From NCBI GenBank assembly GCA_024516035.1, contig CM044958.1, positions 1,977,566 through 2,041,565 on the forward strand: a stretch of 64,000 nt of DNA, written 5' to 3'. The stretch is from Bactericera cockerelli (lineage: Eukaryota > Arthropoda > Insecta > Hemiptera > Triozidae). Position 1 is the first letter of the stretch, and each line of letters opens with the position of its first letter. The notes under the pieces are model-generated. The model did not search any database. It saw only the letters and a program-made list of their open reading frames with translations, and was not told where the DNA came from. This document shows, in pieces, positions 1-12,699 of this stretch. The position numbers and the translations under genes are program-made.

Positions 1-17
1 TATTTAAAATTCAAATA

Positions 18-195
18 TTTTTTTTTTTTTTTTCGTTTTCACGTTGCTTTCAACTGCATGGTCATATCTCCGGTGGTTTTACTCTCCATTCACTGGAAAA
101 TCACAATTTGGCTACTCAAATTAACCTTACTTAGCCTGAACGGGGCCGGGAATAGCCAACATCACGAGGTTTTGAATTTGAATGGTCACCTGTTA
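18..195 (-). repeat. 5S-derived SINE, truncated copy
   Basis: The copy runs from a poly-T (tail) through the shared core (GGTGGTTTTACTCTCCATTC, GCCTGAACGGGGCCGGG) and stops before the 5S-like head is complete. Confidence 0.7.
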
Positions 196-356
196 AAGTT
201 TGTGCTTTGTGTATTACCACATAATATATAATTATGTACATATTAAATATTTTCCAATTGGGCTTAGTGCTTTATCGCGATATCGCGTCAACAACAATAA
301 AGTCAAAGTTTGTCAAACTATCTGGAAATCTTTCAATTCCTTTGTTCAACTACACC

Positions 357-494
357 ACATGGGCGTAGCCAGGGGGGGGGGAAGCTGCCCCCCCTAGAAA
401 ATTCCAGGGAGTATGCAACACTAGGTATTATTAATTGTTCACAAGGTATTATTTTCCTCATGAACTGCCCCCCTAGCCAAAATCCTATTGAATC
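357..494. mobile_element. Possible MITE relic with G-rich and C-rich ends
   Basis: GGGCGTAGCCAGG opens a short segment that ends in a CCCCCCTAGCC block. The opening resembles the CAGTGGCGTAGC terminus of the element at 37271, but the ends are decayed and no duplication is clear. Confidence 0.3.
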
Positions 495-668
495 CTACTA
501 TTGAATTTATTGATTGTCACCAAAAATTTTAAGTAGGTAATATTGTAACATAAAATATGTAGGTAACTATAGTATTTCCGCGAAACAGATTTCATTCACA
601 TGATTTGAGGATATAGATTTAGCATGTGAAAACCAAGTCCTTCTATTTGATAGGTCTTCAAATCATAT

Positions 669-932
669 TTTTTTTTTTTTTTTAAGTGGGGTTTAACGTC
701 TCTTTCAACTGCCATGGTCATATCACGACGGGGGTTTTACCCTCCATTCGCAGGAAACTCACAAACCTGCTACTCACATTGACCTCACCCAGCCTGAGTG
801 GGGCCGGGAAAAGCCAGCGTCACGAGAATTAGAATTTGAATGGTCACCCATCCAAGTCTTAACCTCGCTGGATGTCGCTTAACTTCGGTGTTCTGAAGGG
901 AACCGGTGTATTCAACATGCCATCGACGCTGG
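669..932 (-). repeat. 5S-derived SINE, full length
   Basis: On the reverse strand the head starts GCCAGCGTCGATGGCATG and continues through ACCGAAGTTAAGCGACATCC and GACTTGGATGGGTGACC, following insect 5S rRNA almost end to end, including both internal promoter blocks. A core with ACCCCCGTCGTGATATG and an A-rich tail follow. The 13-base duplication CTTCAAATCATAT flanks it at 656-668 and 933-945. Confidence 0.88.
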
Positions 933-945
933 CTTCAAATCATAT

Positions 946-2884
946 TAAATTTATCGAACTGGCGTATTCTAAGCCGTCAATTGGACTTTTTATGCTGGAT
1001 ATCAAAAGTTTGAGTCCCAAACTATACTGATATCAGGAAGGTCCGTTTGAGTGACCTTGACTTAACTCTTGTGGGACATCATTCGATTCCTCCGATTTTA
1101 AAATTATTTCTATTTCCGGTGTTCAATTCCCCGAAAAAAAATATTACATCCATGGACTGGATGTTTAATTCCCTCAATCTTGAGAGTTCAGGTAACATTA
1201 AGACTCAGAAAAGCTAACGTTCAAATTCCTAATTCATAAACTCACCAGAGAAGAAGCTGCTCGCTAGAGATTCTCCGTCCTGGGTTCGACTCGTGTGGAT
1301 GACACAAATTAGCAAAATCCAAAATCCGGCGCACTTTCTCATTTCGTCACTTTCTGGATTTAAACTTGAGTCACGGACCAATCAAATTCGGTCAAGTCAA
1401 AGTAGCTCACAAAGTCCTGATTGGTCAAAAATAAGCGGTGAAGATGGCACTAATCTTTTATGATTGAAAAGAGGTGTAAGTTGAAAGGTTCGCAAATTGG
1501 AGGTACTTCTTTCAAATCATGGTTCAGTTCAAAATCCGTTCTTTGAACCATCAATAACTTTTTCAGCTCAAATTAACGTCGAAGCCCGAGCACCTCATAT
1601 CACTGATACGAATCTCACACTGATCACTGACTTGGATCTTACACAGAACGGATCACACACTTGAGCCCATGACCTCATACTTAAGATCCCCTCCAGTGCG
1701 AGTCTTTCCGTTGTATCTTCGTCCTTTCTCCTGGTGTCTTCGGCCTTAGCGGATCATTTCCGATCGGGACCTGTCTCTACCTGGCCATTGGTGTCCAATT
1801 GGGATGGGGCGAATATTAATTATGGCATTGAAGTACCTGGCAAGGGATTGGGATAAATGATTCAGTCGATCTGGGACACTTAGACACAACGGGACCTTCA
1901 ATACTAATATATAATATCAAACAATAAATATTTCAATAATCCACTTCTAGATTTTATTTACGATTATATATTTATATTTAGAATGCGAAGTAAATGTCTA
2001 ATTTATATTTAACTATGTTTTTTATATGATGTTATTTTTATATTTTTGCAAATACTTCAATAAATATAAATTCAATAGTACTTTCAAGATAAAAAAAGAG
2101 AACTCTACGGATTTTTATATTTATTTTATCTAGGTTTCTCTTATAAAGATTTTATTTTCCTTTATAAAGAGGTAAATTGAACCTGGATTTTGTTCTCTTT
2201 TATAGAAGTTTCTCTTATATCTAGTTTCCTTATAATCAGATTCGACTGTACTAGTGCTTGACAAGGGATTGAGAGAGGTAGACAATAGAGATATCTAGTT
2301 TTAGTGTTAGATCTGGATGCAATATTATAGTTCCCAGATTTTCTAGCTTGGTTCAACCAGATTTTCTGTCGGTTCGCCAAATCCCATTCTCCCGATCTCA
2401 TAGTTGGCAAGACCTTTCTCGATAGCTGGGAATTGGGGGTGTAGATACATATCACTATGTGTTTTTACTCCGTGGTCCTTGTTCTTGGGTTTGGTTTTAT
2501 CTGCTATTAGCGTATCGGGTTCACTGTTTCCTTGGAAATTTTTCCCCTCGTAAAAAAAAAAGTTTTAGTGTTAGAAATAGTGTTCCAGTGATTGAAGAAA
2601 GTGAAAGGACTAGTGAGGAAGAGGAAGGAATAGAATGTCAGTGAGAATGAGTGGAAGATCTTCTAAATTACTGGTAAGTACTGAATTATATGACAGGATT
2701 TATGTTATGATAAACCAGACTGTCCCTAAATTCGGGCCATATTGCACTGTGATAGGTTACAACTCCAACTTGATGGCGTGTAAGTTGAGCTAAGTCAGAC
2801 AGCTTAGCTCAACTTTAATCCTGTTTCATAATTTGGCCCTAAGTTTAAGATGAGTGTTAATAAAAATTCCTGTGAGATTCTTTG
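946..2884. other. No gene recognised
   Basis: This stretch is mostly AT-rich and has no supportable coding sequence, RNA gene or named repeat. Fragments of tRNA-like SINE text occur near 1050 and 1265. Short open frames at 2162-2455 and 2459-2644 have no family features. Confidence 0.5.
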
Positions 2885-3012
2885 TTTTGTTGCCATGAAA
2901 CAGCAGCCATGGTAGAGTAGACGCTTGCGGTCTGTGTTGTAGCCTGCCCATCCCGTAGGATGCCTTTCCTCTGATGGGCGAGAAGGACACTATACTTCCC
3001 GTTAAGTGCTAT
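2885..3012 (-). repeat. SINE fragment of the Gly-tRNA-like family
   Basis: It carries the reverse of this family's body and tail (GCCATGAAACAGCAGCC, GCCTGCCCATCCCGTAGGAT, GATGGGCGAGAAG), also seen at 58608 and 62235. Confidence 0.7.
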
Positions 3013-3425
3013 AAAGGTTCTCATTAAGGTAACAGAAACAAGTTGTGTGTCAGTATTTCGTAGATTTGATTTATCTGCGGGGTGAATTTCTGTCTGAAAC
3101 AGCTGAGGACAATTGAGTAACTTCTATGGATCAGCAGCAGAAGGGAAATGGGACTATCTATGGAACGTATCATAATTATGTGTTACGTACAAAATGTTTT
3201 CCTGGAGTTTTGGATAATTTTCTTGGATGGTGCAATTTTAAGAGGTTCATTTTTAGTCATAATAGATATAATATGACATCCATTGTATAGCTAACACACA
3301 CTAAGATAGTTACAAATTTTAACCATTATCAGTTAAACGTAAGTAAAGATTTTGCGGATTTTACCACTAAGAATGATATTCTTCGCTATCCACAATAGTC
3401 ACTAAAACTTCTCCTTCCCATGGGT

Positions 3426-3482
3426 TCGAACTCGAGACCCTCGGGTCAAGAGTGAGGTTCACCACTCGACCGCAGAGGTCGA
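3426..3482 (-). repeat. tRNA-like sequence, probable SINE head
   Basis: The reverse strand has a GGTCGAGTGG A-box-like start and GAGTTCGAACCC as a B box, but the stems do not all pair, so it is not called a tRNA gene. Confidence 0.45.
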
Positions 3483-3929
3483 CACAAGTTCACCTACTGA
3501 CAGCCCAGTGGACCAGGTGAAATAACGGTACGGGAGATTCTCGCTCTGAGCTGTGACGTAACAGACACATCTATAATCCTTGAATCACATGCTTTATGGA
3601 TATACCTGTTTATTATATACCTAGTTCATGTTATAATATGTATACCTATACGATACATGATAATATGTAAATATATATACTGGGTGTTGCCATGCATCGA
3701 CATAAACGCGTCGCCAAATGACTGGTGGGGATGGAATTCAATTTTGCAATCAAGATGCTCGATAGGGATTTTATAGTTATAATTATTGTACCTATAATAA
3801 AATATACATAAAAAAAATTGCAATCGAATATGTTTCTGGGGTGATTTTAACGTAAATGATGGAATTTTTTTGGAAATAAGCCTATGGTTAAAAATGAAGA
3901 TCCTCTTCCGCGTAGCATGGGTTTTTTAT

Positions 3930-4035
3930 GGTCTGGCCATTAGTCTGGTAATCCAAAGGTCGCGGGTTCGAAACCCAGCCGGAACATGACAAGATATTCT
4001 TTCTTTTGCGATTTTCACCACATAATAATACATCC
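3930..4035 (+). repeat. tRNA-derived SINE fragment (GACATGACAAG family)
   Basis: GTCGCGGGTTCGAAACCCAG, then the body word ACATGACAAG and CACCACATAATAAT define this family; the front half is missing. Confidence 0.65.
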
Positions 4036-4611
4036 ATTTATGTATATCATAATGTTGTTTTATTTTTGGTTATATTATAAATTTATGACCTTTTCCTCGG
4101 TGTATGCATTTTTCTTCACAATAATCAGAAAAAAATAAACTCTTGAACTGTAACTTTTTCTTTTTTTGAAAGTCACAAAATATCTGTTCAAGTTGGAACA
4201 TTTTTGTACCGATCCAATTAACATGTTACATCGGCCCTGCATTTTTGCGTTATGTTTGTTTGACATTTATGTCCTGACAGATGTTAAGCGGTCGCCCTAC
4301 TCTCTGCTTTCCTTGGACGTTCCACTCAAGTGCTGCTTCTGTGATTCTGTTTTCTCGTGTCACGATTCTTCTTAAAAGCACGTATCCAGTTTATTTTTCA
4401 GTAACACCCCGTATATGTATATTAGTGGTTCTCTCATTCACAAACATGTAGACTGGCTCAGGGTTCAAGGATTTCTGTGTTTACGATTTTGGCTCGTTGG
4501 TGATTCCTGGTTCTCTCACTGTGGGTCAGAGGAAAGGTTTGCTTGACTAGCGTAAGTGTGATTCTGTTTCAATCAGCTTCTTTCAATCTTTTATTAAATC
4601 AATCAGCGTCC

Positions 4612-4800
4612 GTCCCGGTAGCTCAGTGGTAAAGGCGGCACTCTGTGAATCCGGCGATTCATGAGGTTGTGGGTTGAAAAACCCAGCCGAGACATGACAA
4701 GTTATCCTCTCATTTGGGTTTTTTACCACATAATATTATGTCTTGGGATTACTGATGGAATAATGGAACTTTATTAGTCCTTATCGGGCAGTTTAGCACT
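4612..4800 (+). repeat. tRNA-derived SINE (GACATGACAAG family), near full length
   Basis: TCCCGGTAGCTCAGTGGTAA opens a tRNA-like head. The body GACATGACAAGTTATCC follows, then a 3' part ending TTAGTCCTTATCGGGCAG. The B box here is altered. Confidence 0.75.
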
Positions 4801-4802
4801 TT

Positions 4803-4965
4803 GAGCCCATGAATACCATACATGACTCTCAGCTGACATTTCACAAAGGACATGAGTACCATATATGACCCTCACAAGAAATTTGACTGAAGACATGAGT
4901 ACGCTATATGGTATTCACGACCTTCCTTTAATTTGAAGACATGAGTACTCTCTATGGTATTCTAT
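4803..4965 (+). repeat. Imperfect short tandem repeat
   Basis: Segments containing CATGAGTACC or CATGAGTACT and a TATGGTATTC-like word recur about every 55 bases, roughly three to four times. Confidence 0.5.
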
Positions 4966-5292
4966 GTGTTTCTAAAGGTTCTAGTGGTCCTTGAGAGCAA
5001 TGTATGAGTGTTGGGTTCTGAAATTTGTGGTCCCGCGAGCTCACTTGCCGATCCCAGCTCTGGGACTCAAAGTGTTAAATAAGGCGATATTATTATTATT
5101 ATTTAATCTTTTTCAGGTGTGCCCCACACGGGACGTGGCCCTTGGTGGGGCCACGTCCCTATATATATATTTACATATTATTATGTATCGTATAGGGGGA
5201 GGGTGAAGACAGGTTGGGGCAAGAAACTGCTGAATAAAGTATGCCATTTTCCTCTCTACAATTTGTCCCACTTTTTCTCTCTTGTTATCTTA

Positions 5293-7945
5293 AACTCTTC
5301 CATACTATCCCACACTCTTCCATAATATCCTACACTCTCTTCCATACTATCCCCCACTCTTCCGTACTATCCCACACTCTTCCATACTATCCCACACTCT
5401 TCCATACTATCCCCCACTCTTCCATACTATCCCCCACTCTTCCGTACTATCCCCCACTCTTCCATACTATCCCCCACTCTTCCGTACTATCCCCAACTCT
5501 TCCATCCTATCCCCCACTCTTACATACTATCCCCCACTCTTCCATACTATCCCACACTCTTCCATACTATCCCACACTCTTCCATACTATCCCACACTCT
5601 TCCATACTATCCCACACTCTTCCATACTATCCCCCACTCTTCCAACATACCTATCTCCAACACCACTCTCCATACTATCCCCCACTCTTCCATACTATCC
5701 CCCACTCTTCCATACTATCCCCCACTCTTCCATACTATCCCACACTCTTCCATACTATCCCCCACTCTTCCATACTATCCCCCACTCTTCCATACTATCC
5801 CACACTCTTCCATACTATCCCACACTCTTCCATACTATCCCCCACTCTTCCATACTATCCCACACTCTTCCATACTATCCCACACTCTCCATACTATCCA
5901 CCCTCTCCATACTATCCCCCACTCTTCCATACTATCCCCACACTCTTCCATACTATCCCCCACTCTTCCATACTATCCCCCACTCTTCCATACTATCCCC
6001 CACTCTTCCATACTATCCCCCACTCTTCCATACTATCCCACACTCTTCCATACTATCCCCACACTCTTCCATACTATCCCACACCTCTTCCATACTATCC
6101 CCCACTCTTCCATACTATCCCCACTCTTCCATACTATCCCCCACTCTTCCATACTATCCCCCACTCTTCCATACTATCCCCCACTCTGCCATACTATCCC
6201 CCACTCTTCCATACTATCCCCCACTCTTCCATACTATCCCCCACTCTGCCATACTATCCCCCACTCTTCCATACTATCCCCCACTCTTCCATACTATCCC
6301 CCACTCTTCCATACTATCCCCCACTCTTCCATACTATCCCCCACTCTTCCATACTATCCCCCACTCTTCCATACTAATCCCCACTCTTCCATACTATCCC
6401 CCACTCTTCCATACTATCCCCCATTCCACTTCCATTCCATACTATCCCCCACTTCTCTATTCCCCACCTCTACTATCCCCCACTCTTCCATACTATCCCC
6501 CACTCTTACATACTATCCCCCACTCTTCCATACTATCCCCCACTCTTCCATACTATCCCCCACTCTTACATACTATCCCCCACTCTTCCATACTATCCCC
6601 CACTCTTCCATACTATCCCCCACTCTTACATACTATCCCCCACTCTTCCGTACTATCCCACACTCTTCCATACCTATCCCACACTCTTCCATACTATCCC
6701 CCACTCTTCCATACTATCCCCCACTCTTCCATACTATCCCCCACTCTTCCATACTATCCCCCACTCTTCCGTACTATCCCCCACTCTTCCATACTATCCC
6801 CCACTCTTACTATTCCCCACTCTTCCGATACTATCCCCCACTCTTCCGTACTATCCCCCACTCTTCTACTATCCCCACTCTTCCATACTATCCCCCACTC
6901 TTCCATACTATCCCCCACTCTTCCATACTATCCCCCACTCTTACATACTATCCCCCACTCTTCCATACTATCCCCCACTCTTCCATACTATCCCCCACTC
7001 TTACATACTTTCCCCCACTCTTCCGTACTATCCCACACTCTTCCATACCTATCCCCACACTCTTCCATACTATCCCCCACTCTTCCATACTATCCCCCAC
7101 TCTTCCATACTATCCCCCACTCTTACATACTTTCCCCCACTCTTCCGTACTATCCCCCACTCTGCCATACTATCCCCCACTCTTCCATACTATCCCCCAC
7201 TCTTCCATACTATCCCCCACTCTGCCATACTATCCCCCACTCTTCCATACTATCCCCCACTCTTCCATACTATCCCCCACTCTGCCATACTATCCCCCAC
7301 TCTTCCATACTATCCCCCACTCTTCCATACTATCCCCCACTCTTCCGTACTATCCCCCACTCTTCCATACTATCCCCCACTCTGCCATACTATCCCCCAC
7401 TCTTCCATACTATCCCCCACTCTTCCATACTATCCCCCACTCTTACATACTTTCCCCTACTCTTCCATACTATCCCCCACTCTTCCGTACTATCCCCCAC
7501 TCTTCCGTACTATCCCCCACTCTTCCATACTATCCCCCACTCTTCCATACTATCCCCCACTCTTCCATACTATCCCCCACTCTTACATACTATCCCCCAC
7601 TCTTCCATACTATCCCCCACTCTTCCATACTATCCCCCACTCTTACATACTTTCCCCCACTCTTCCGTACTATCCCACACTCTTCCATACCTATCCCACA
7701 CTCTTCCATACTATCCCCCACTCTTCCATACTATCCCCCACTCTTACATACTTTCCCCCACTCTTCCGTACTATCCCACACTCTTCCATACCTATCCCAC
7801 ACTCTTCCATACTATCCCACACTCTTCCATACTATCCCCCACTCTTCCATACTATCCCCCACTCTTCCATACTATCCCCCACTCTTCCATACTATCCCAC
7901 ACTCTTCCATACTATCCCCCACTCTTCCATACTATCCCACACTCC
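5293..7945 (+). repeat. Large 20-bp minisatellite, about 130 units
   Basis: The unit CTTCCATACTATCCCCCACT repeats for about 2.65 kb. Variants such as CCCAC for CCCCC, TTAC or TTCCG for TTCCA and CTGCC recur in groups, which shows higher-order duplication. A 378-residue open frame across it (5241-6377) is a by-product of the repeat. Confidence 0.95.
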
Positions 7946-8826
7946 AGACACAAGAGGCAGGGTACCCAAACTCACACCGCACTGCTCTACACTCTGTCCC
8001 TCGGGAAGAATGCACGAACATTGTGGCGGTGTGAAGTTTGATTAAATTTTCATCTCGACAGCTTCCATCTATTTCCACGGGCCAAGAAGCACCCCCTCCC
8101 CTCCCCCCCATCCCACCTTTACGTCGAATGACTAACCCCTCCCCCCACGGCCACTCCTTACCTACACGGGAAAGAAAACTATCAGAGGCTGAGGCATGCC
8201 ACCGTTTCTTCCGCCCCTCCAGCTTCTTAGAACATGGGTTCTATCCTCTGTTCTCATCATAACTGGATAGGGTACCCCCCCTCCCCATATAACATATTCA
8301 CTCTCATTCCCCTCCACGGCCTCCACCATATATTACATGAAGGATAATACCATCTAGGCTGAGCTATACCTACTGCCCTTAAACCCCACAATTTGACAGA
8401 CGCTGTGCGTATTTCCTCCCCTCCCATCATATGGGGGTTCAGAAACTCCCCAATTTGCTCATTCCTCCGCCACTACTTTCCGTTCCACCCCTTCCACTTA
8501 ATCATGTTATCGGGTTAGGGATTACCATACCCCCCCCCTCCCCACCCTCTAGCGGTGAGTTATGAGACTTATGAGTATACCACCGGGTCTGAGAAGTACC
8601 AGTCCTCCCCCCTCAACTCTAACACTAAGTTGCAGACTGAGAAATGCCATCCCCCCCATTATATCAGGGGATGCAGTATATCCCCGCCTATAATAAATAC
8701 GACCCTCCCCTCCCGCCCCCCCCCCCTCTCATTTCAGCGGGCTGAAGATTTTGCATGGATTGAACCGTGTGAAAAATTTCAACACGGACAGTTATACAGG
8801 GTAACAAGGTTGAAATCTGTACGGAC
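7946..8826. other. C-rich and pyrimidine-rich tract without a gene
   Basis: Many runs of five to nine C lie on this strand between the minisatellite and a SINE. I see no coding or RNA feature. Confidence 0.5.
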
Positions 8827-8935
8827 CTCAGAAAGCTCAATCGATAAGACGGCGAACTTGTAATATGCAGGTCGGTGGTTCAAGTCCCGTTTTCAGCGTA
8901 GATTTAATAAAACGAGTTTCAGTAGCTCTGTAGCA
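8827..8935 (+). repeat. Thr-tRNA-like SINE copy
   Basis: CTCAATCGATAAGACGGCG, ACTTGTAA (anticodon-loop region) and GGTGGTTCAAGTCCCG form a tRNA-like head. GCGTAGATTTAATAAAACGA is this family's body. Confidence 0.7.
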
Positions 8936-9284
8936 ATTCATTGCGATTTAATGTAGCTGAATTTGTATCTCGTTTGTATGGGGTTCGGTGGAAGAGAAAG
9001 CCACAAGCTTTAACTTCTCCCCTAGGTTCACTTATATTATTCTATTGTGTTCTTTTTTTCTCATGTCCTTTTTGGTTGAATATAGTTGACCAATAAAGTG
9101 TTAAATAATAATAATAATAATCTAGCGTGATTTCGGGAGCGGCACCTGATGTTTTGTTTGAGTAGTTGTGATATCACGAAAGTGAATGACACAAATATGT
9201 TAAGTTTTTTTAGGTAGAACTGTTGCTGTTTGAACATTCTATCTTTTTTGTTTTTGATATAATAAGACTCTAAAGTAATAACAG

Positions 9285-9415
9285 TCCCTGAGTGGTGTAG
9301 TGGTGTAGCGTACTGGGCTGACACACTCGGTGACCTGGGCTCGATTCCCGGCTGGGTACTTGGAACCCGGGGTCCACTCATACCTTGTGAAGTAAAATGA
9401 GTATTTACTTGTATA
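9285..9415 (+). repeat. tRNA-derived SINE (Cys/Ala-like head)
   Basis: GAGTGGTGTAGTGGTGTAGC and CTGGGCTCGATTCCCGGC are A- and B-box-like. The tail CCACTCATACCTTGTGAAG recurs reversed at 55205 and 55685. Confidence 0.65.
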
Positions 9416-9780
9416 GTATTATACCAGCATTATACTAGTGAAATATATATGTAGAACATAGTACAAATGGTTGAGGAAATTGATGGAGGCTCTTAATAAT
9501 GTTGCGCTGAGACCAAACATTGTGAAGACGTCTTAAGAATAATTCGTACAAAAAAGAAGAAAAAAAATCTATTAATTCCGCCATTAATATTTCTTTGAAG
9601 CCTGCATCCAAGATGGCGCGCCTCAATTTTCAGTCGTACTCATAATTATTATGTATTTCCACAACGACGAGTGACGGTTACTCCACTAGTTCTTCAAGAA
9701 AAATTGCATCTCTCCATGACACCCCAAGCTCAAAATTATGAATTTCAAAATTAAAAAAAAATTGAGCAGAGTTGTCCAGC

Positions 9781-9985
9781 GTGGAATGCGGTCCATAGAA
9801 TGCGGAATGCGGTCCATAGTGTGCGGAATGCGGTCCATAGTGTGCGGAATGCGGTCCATAGTGTGCGGAATGCGGTCCATAGTGTGCGGAATGCGGTCCA
9901 TAGTGTGCGGAATGCGGTTCATAGTGTGCGGAATGCGGTTCATAGTGTGCGGAATGCGGTTCATAGTGTGCGGAATGCGGTCCGT
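9781..9985 (+). repeat. 21-bp minisatellite, about nine units
   Basis: GTGTGCGGAATGCGGTCCATA repeats, the later units having TTCATA. The unit is a multiple of three, so open frames run through it on both strands without implying a gene. Confidence 0.9.
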
Positions 9986-10189
9986 TTGAAGCGGGTCCGT
10001 TATTCGTTGGGCTTGTCCCGCCTGTCCTAGTAGCCAGTGGCAGCTGCCTGCCTTACTAATCACTCTTCGGTGTCTTTATCTCTCTCTATCTTCAGTTTTC
10101 TCTTTCTCTCTATCTTTCTTGCTTTTCATCTTTCTCTCTCTCTTTTTTCTCTCTATTTTTTCTCTCTTTTTTTATATATCTTTTACTGT

Positions 10190-10300
10190 AGTCACCGTGG
10201 CCGAGTGAGCTAGCGCGCTAGGCATTGCACGCACGGTGATTTGGGTTCGATCCTCAGCGAGGCAGGATTTTTTATGCTCTGTACTTGGATACTACTCTGA
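10190..10300 (+). repeat. tRNA-derived SINE (GTCACCGTGGC family)
   Basis: GTCACCGTGGCCGAGTGAGC, GCGCGCTAGGCATTGCACGC and GGGTTCGATCC form a tRNA-like head. The same head occurs at 56305. Confidence 0.7.
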
Positions 10301-10656
10301 CAAATCATCCCTTATATATGTCAAACAAGATAGTGCTGGAATATTATTGTGGAATAAAATTGAGTTGAATTGTTTTTTTTTTTACCCCCTTTTCAAAGGC
10401 CGGTCCCTCAAGCGACCTTGACCCGCTTCTTAACACTACTGTTTGGGATCCACTCATACCTCGGGAAGAAAAATGAGTATTAGTTGCTTTAATGTGAGCA
10501 GCGACCTGTGGCGGAATAACAGGCAAAAATTAGATATTGGGAATACCACATTTGTATGGTCGCCTTCAAATAGAAAATATTAGGCAATGCGCTGTGATCT
10601 TTCCATTGCCGAGTTATTGGAATGTGAACATAAAACCCCTTCAAATCGACTGTTCT

Positions 10657-10915
10657 TTTTTTTATGTGGGGTTTAACGTCGCTTTCAACTACCATGGTCA
10701 TATCACGACGGGGGTTTTACCCTCCATTCGCAGGAAACTCACAAACCTGCTACTCACATTGACCTCACCCAGCCTCAGTGGGGCCGGGAAAAGCCAGCGT
10801 CACGAGAATTAGAATTTGAATGGTCACCCATCTAAGTCTTAACCTCGCTGGATGTCGCTTAACTTCGGTGTTCTGAAGGGAACCGGTGTATTCAACATGC
10901 CATCGACGATGGCTT
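10657..10915 (-). repeat. 5S-derived SINE, full length
   Basis: It has the same structure as the copy at 669 and only a few differences from it. A 14-base duplication AAATCGACTGTTCT flanks it at 10643-10656 and 10916-10929, showing a recent insertion. Confidence 0.88.
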
Positions 10916-11348
10916 AAATCGACTGTTCTAACAAACAAATCCTTTTGGAATCAGCTCTTTTCCCCAGTATTAAAATGTAACATACCTCCTTAAACTCAAC
11001 ATTTCCACTAGGTTTTTGAAAATAAAAGAAAAAAATCATTAGAAAAGGTTATCTTTTTTGTGTTGATCACAAAAAAGATATAACAATTATTCGAACTCGC
11101 TTTACAAGACATGAAAAGAAAGAAGAAAACCAACTAAATAGAAGAAAGCTAAAGAAGAATAAAACTTTTGAAAAAAATGTACGGTCGTATTGATGATTAT
11201 GCTGTGATATAGCAACCTGACAAAAGTTAGGCAGCATCGTTTGTATTTAAAAAACTTTAATAAATTATAGATTTGCTTATCTTGTGACTTGAATCACGCA
11301 CGTCCGTTTACCAGTCAATATACGCAGGTTGGTCCACCAGATAAGATA

Positions 11349-11535
11349 TGCAAGCGTCGATGGCGCTTTGAAAGCATCGGTTCTTGTAAGATCACCGAAG
11401 TCAAGCAACGACCAGCGAGGTGAAGACTTCGTGATGCTGGCCGAACCCAGGCTGGGTGAGGTTAATGTGAGTAGCAGGTTTGTGAGAATGTGAGCATGTA
11501 GTTGTAAGCGACATTACCCCAAATTTAAAAAAAAT
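11349..11535 (+). repeat. 5S-derived SINE, short subfamily
   Basis: The head has GATCACCGAAGTCAAGCAAC and then CGAGGTGAAGACTTCGTGAT, lacking the distal 5S promoter block. The core and an A-rich tail follow. Confidence 0.75.
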
Positions 11536-11550
11536 GTTTGTCAAAAAATC

Positions 11551-11600
11551 CGCTGTGGACAGGATTCGAACATTTGCGGGTAGAACCCATTTGATTTTAT
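11551..11600 (-). pseudogene. Truncated tRNA-Ser pseudogene
   Basis: The 3' half of the tRNA-Ser(UGA) sequence recurs here with substitutions, including its T arm, variable arm and trailing T run. The anticodon loop is altered and the D arm is lost, so it cannot be functional. Confidence 0.75.
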
Positions 11601-11682
11601 GGGTTAATGGAAGAGAATGCCGTTGGCATTAGTACCGCCCTTGATCAAGTTTTGTTTTCTTAATTTCAATATCTATGTAAGT

Positions 11683-12693
11683 ATACAGGGCATCCATAAA
11701 GTCTCACCCAGGTCTGGATTTCTCGAAAACGACTTAAAATATCAAAAAACGCAAAAACCCGTATTCCTTTATATTTAGGAAGATTGATTTTCATCCAAAA
11801 AAATTTTGCCTACTTTTTGGCATGGATCAACTTTAAAATCCTAAATAGAATGGTATGCCTTGTGGCATATTGTTTTAAAGGTCTTATTGAAAGAAGTTCA
11901 TTACAACAAATTTCAGTAAGCTACAACCGTTTTTGAGATACAGGGTCGGACGTCCTGCGTAATATCCATATATTTTGACCTATAACTCGTTAACCGTAAA
12001 TTATTGAGAAAATAATTCTTGTTAATAATACCTCCTTATGGCAAGATCTTTCGAACAAGTTATAACTCGACATACTCTGTTGATGTTAGTTTCTGGTCTA
12101 TTTCGTCAGTCAGCCAGACGAACGGTTAAAAATATTTAACGAAAAAACAAGTCAAGTTTTAACTTGTTCGAAAGGTCTTGCCATAAGGAGTTATTATTAA
12201 CATAACAGTTTTTCTCCATAATTTACGGTTAACGAGTTATAGGTCAAAATATAATCGCACTCTTAGTATTATATCATGACATGCCAAAAAAAAATGTTTT
12301 TTTGGGAAATGACAAAACAAAGTTTGAATGTTTATAATTTCAGAACGTTTTGCCCAATTTAAATGAAAAGTATCTTGAATGAAAAGTATCCATATTATGG
12401 ATATTACGCAGGACGTTTGACCCTGTATTTCAAGAACGGTAAGTCGTAGCTCACTGATATTTGTTGTTATGAACATGTCTCAATAAGACCTTAACAATAT
12501 GCCACAAGACATACCATTCTATTTAAGATTTTAAAGTTGGTCCATGCCCAGATTGCCCAGCCTGATTGGGGCCGTGTAAGCAAAAAAAATTGGCTGAAAA
12601 TAATACTCCTAAAAGTAAAGGAATACGGGTTTTTGCGTTTTTTGATATTTTGAGAAACCCAGGCCAGGGTGAGACTTTATGGAGGCCCGGTAT
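11683..12693. mobile_element. Palindromic foldback element with ACAGGG ends
   Basis: Two arms of roughly 400-550 bases are inverted copies of each other (for example the left arm GGAATACGGG complement, and GTTAACGAGTTATAGGTC in both directions). The right arm holds extra inserted sequence. Ends are TATACAGGGC and GCCCGGTATA, consistent with a TA target. It has no coding capacity. Confidence 0.8.
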
Positions 12694-12699
12694 ATTCTA

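Noticed and set aside
5241..6377. 378-residue Ser/Pro/Tyr-rich open frame
   Set aside because: It lies wholly within the 20-bp minisatellite, whose unit happens to lack stops in one frame; later indels end it at random.
10192..10262. tRNA-like sequence as a functional tRNA
   Set aside because: The same head with different bases recurs at 56305 with a SINE tail, and the stems are imperfect.
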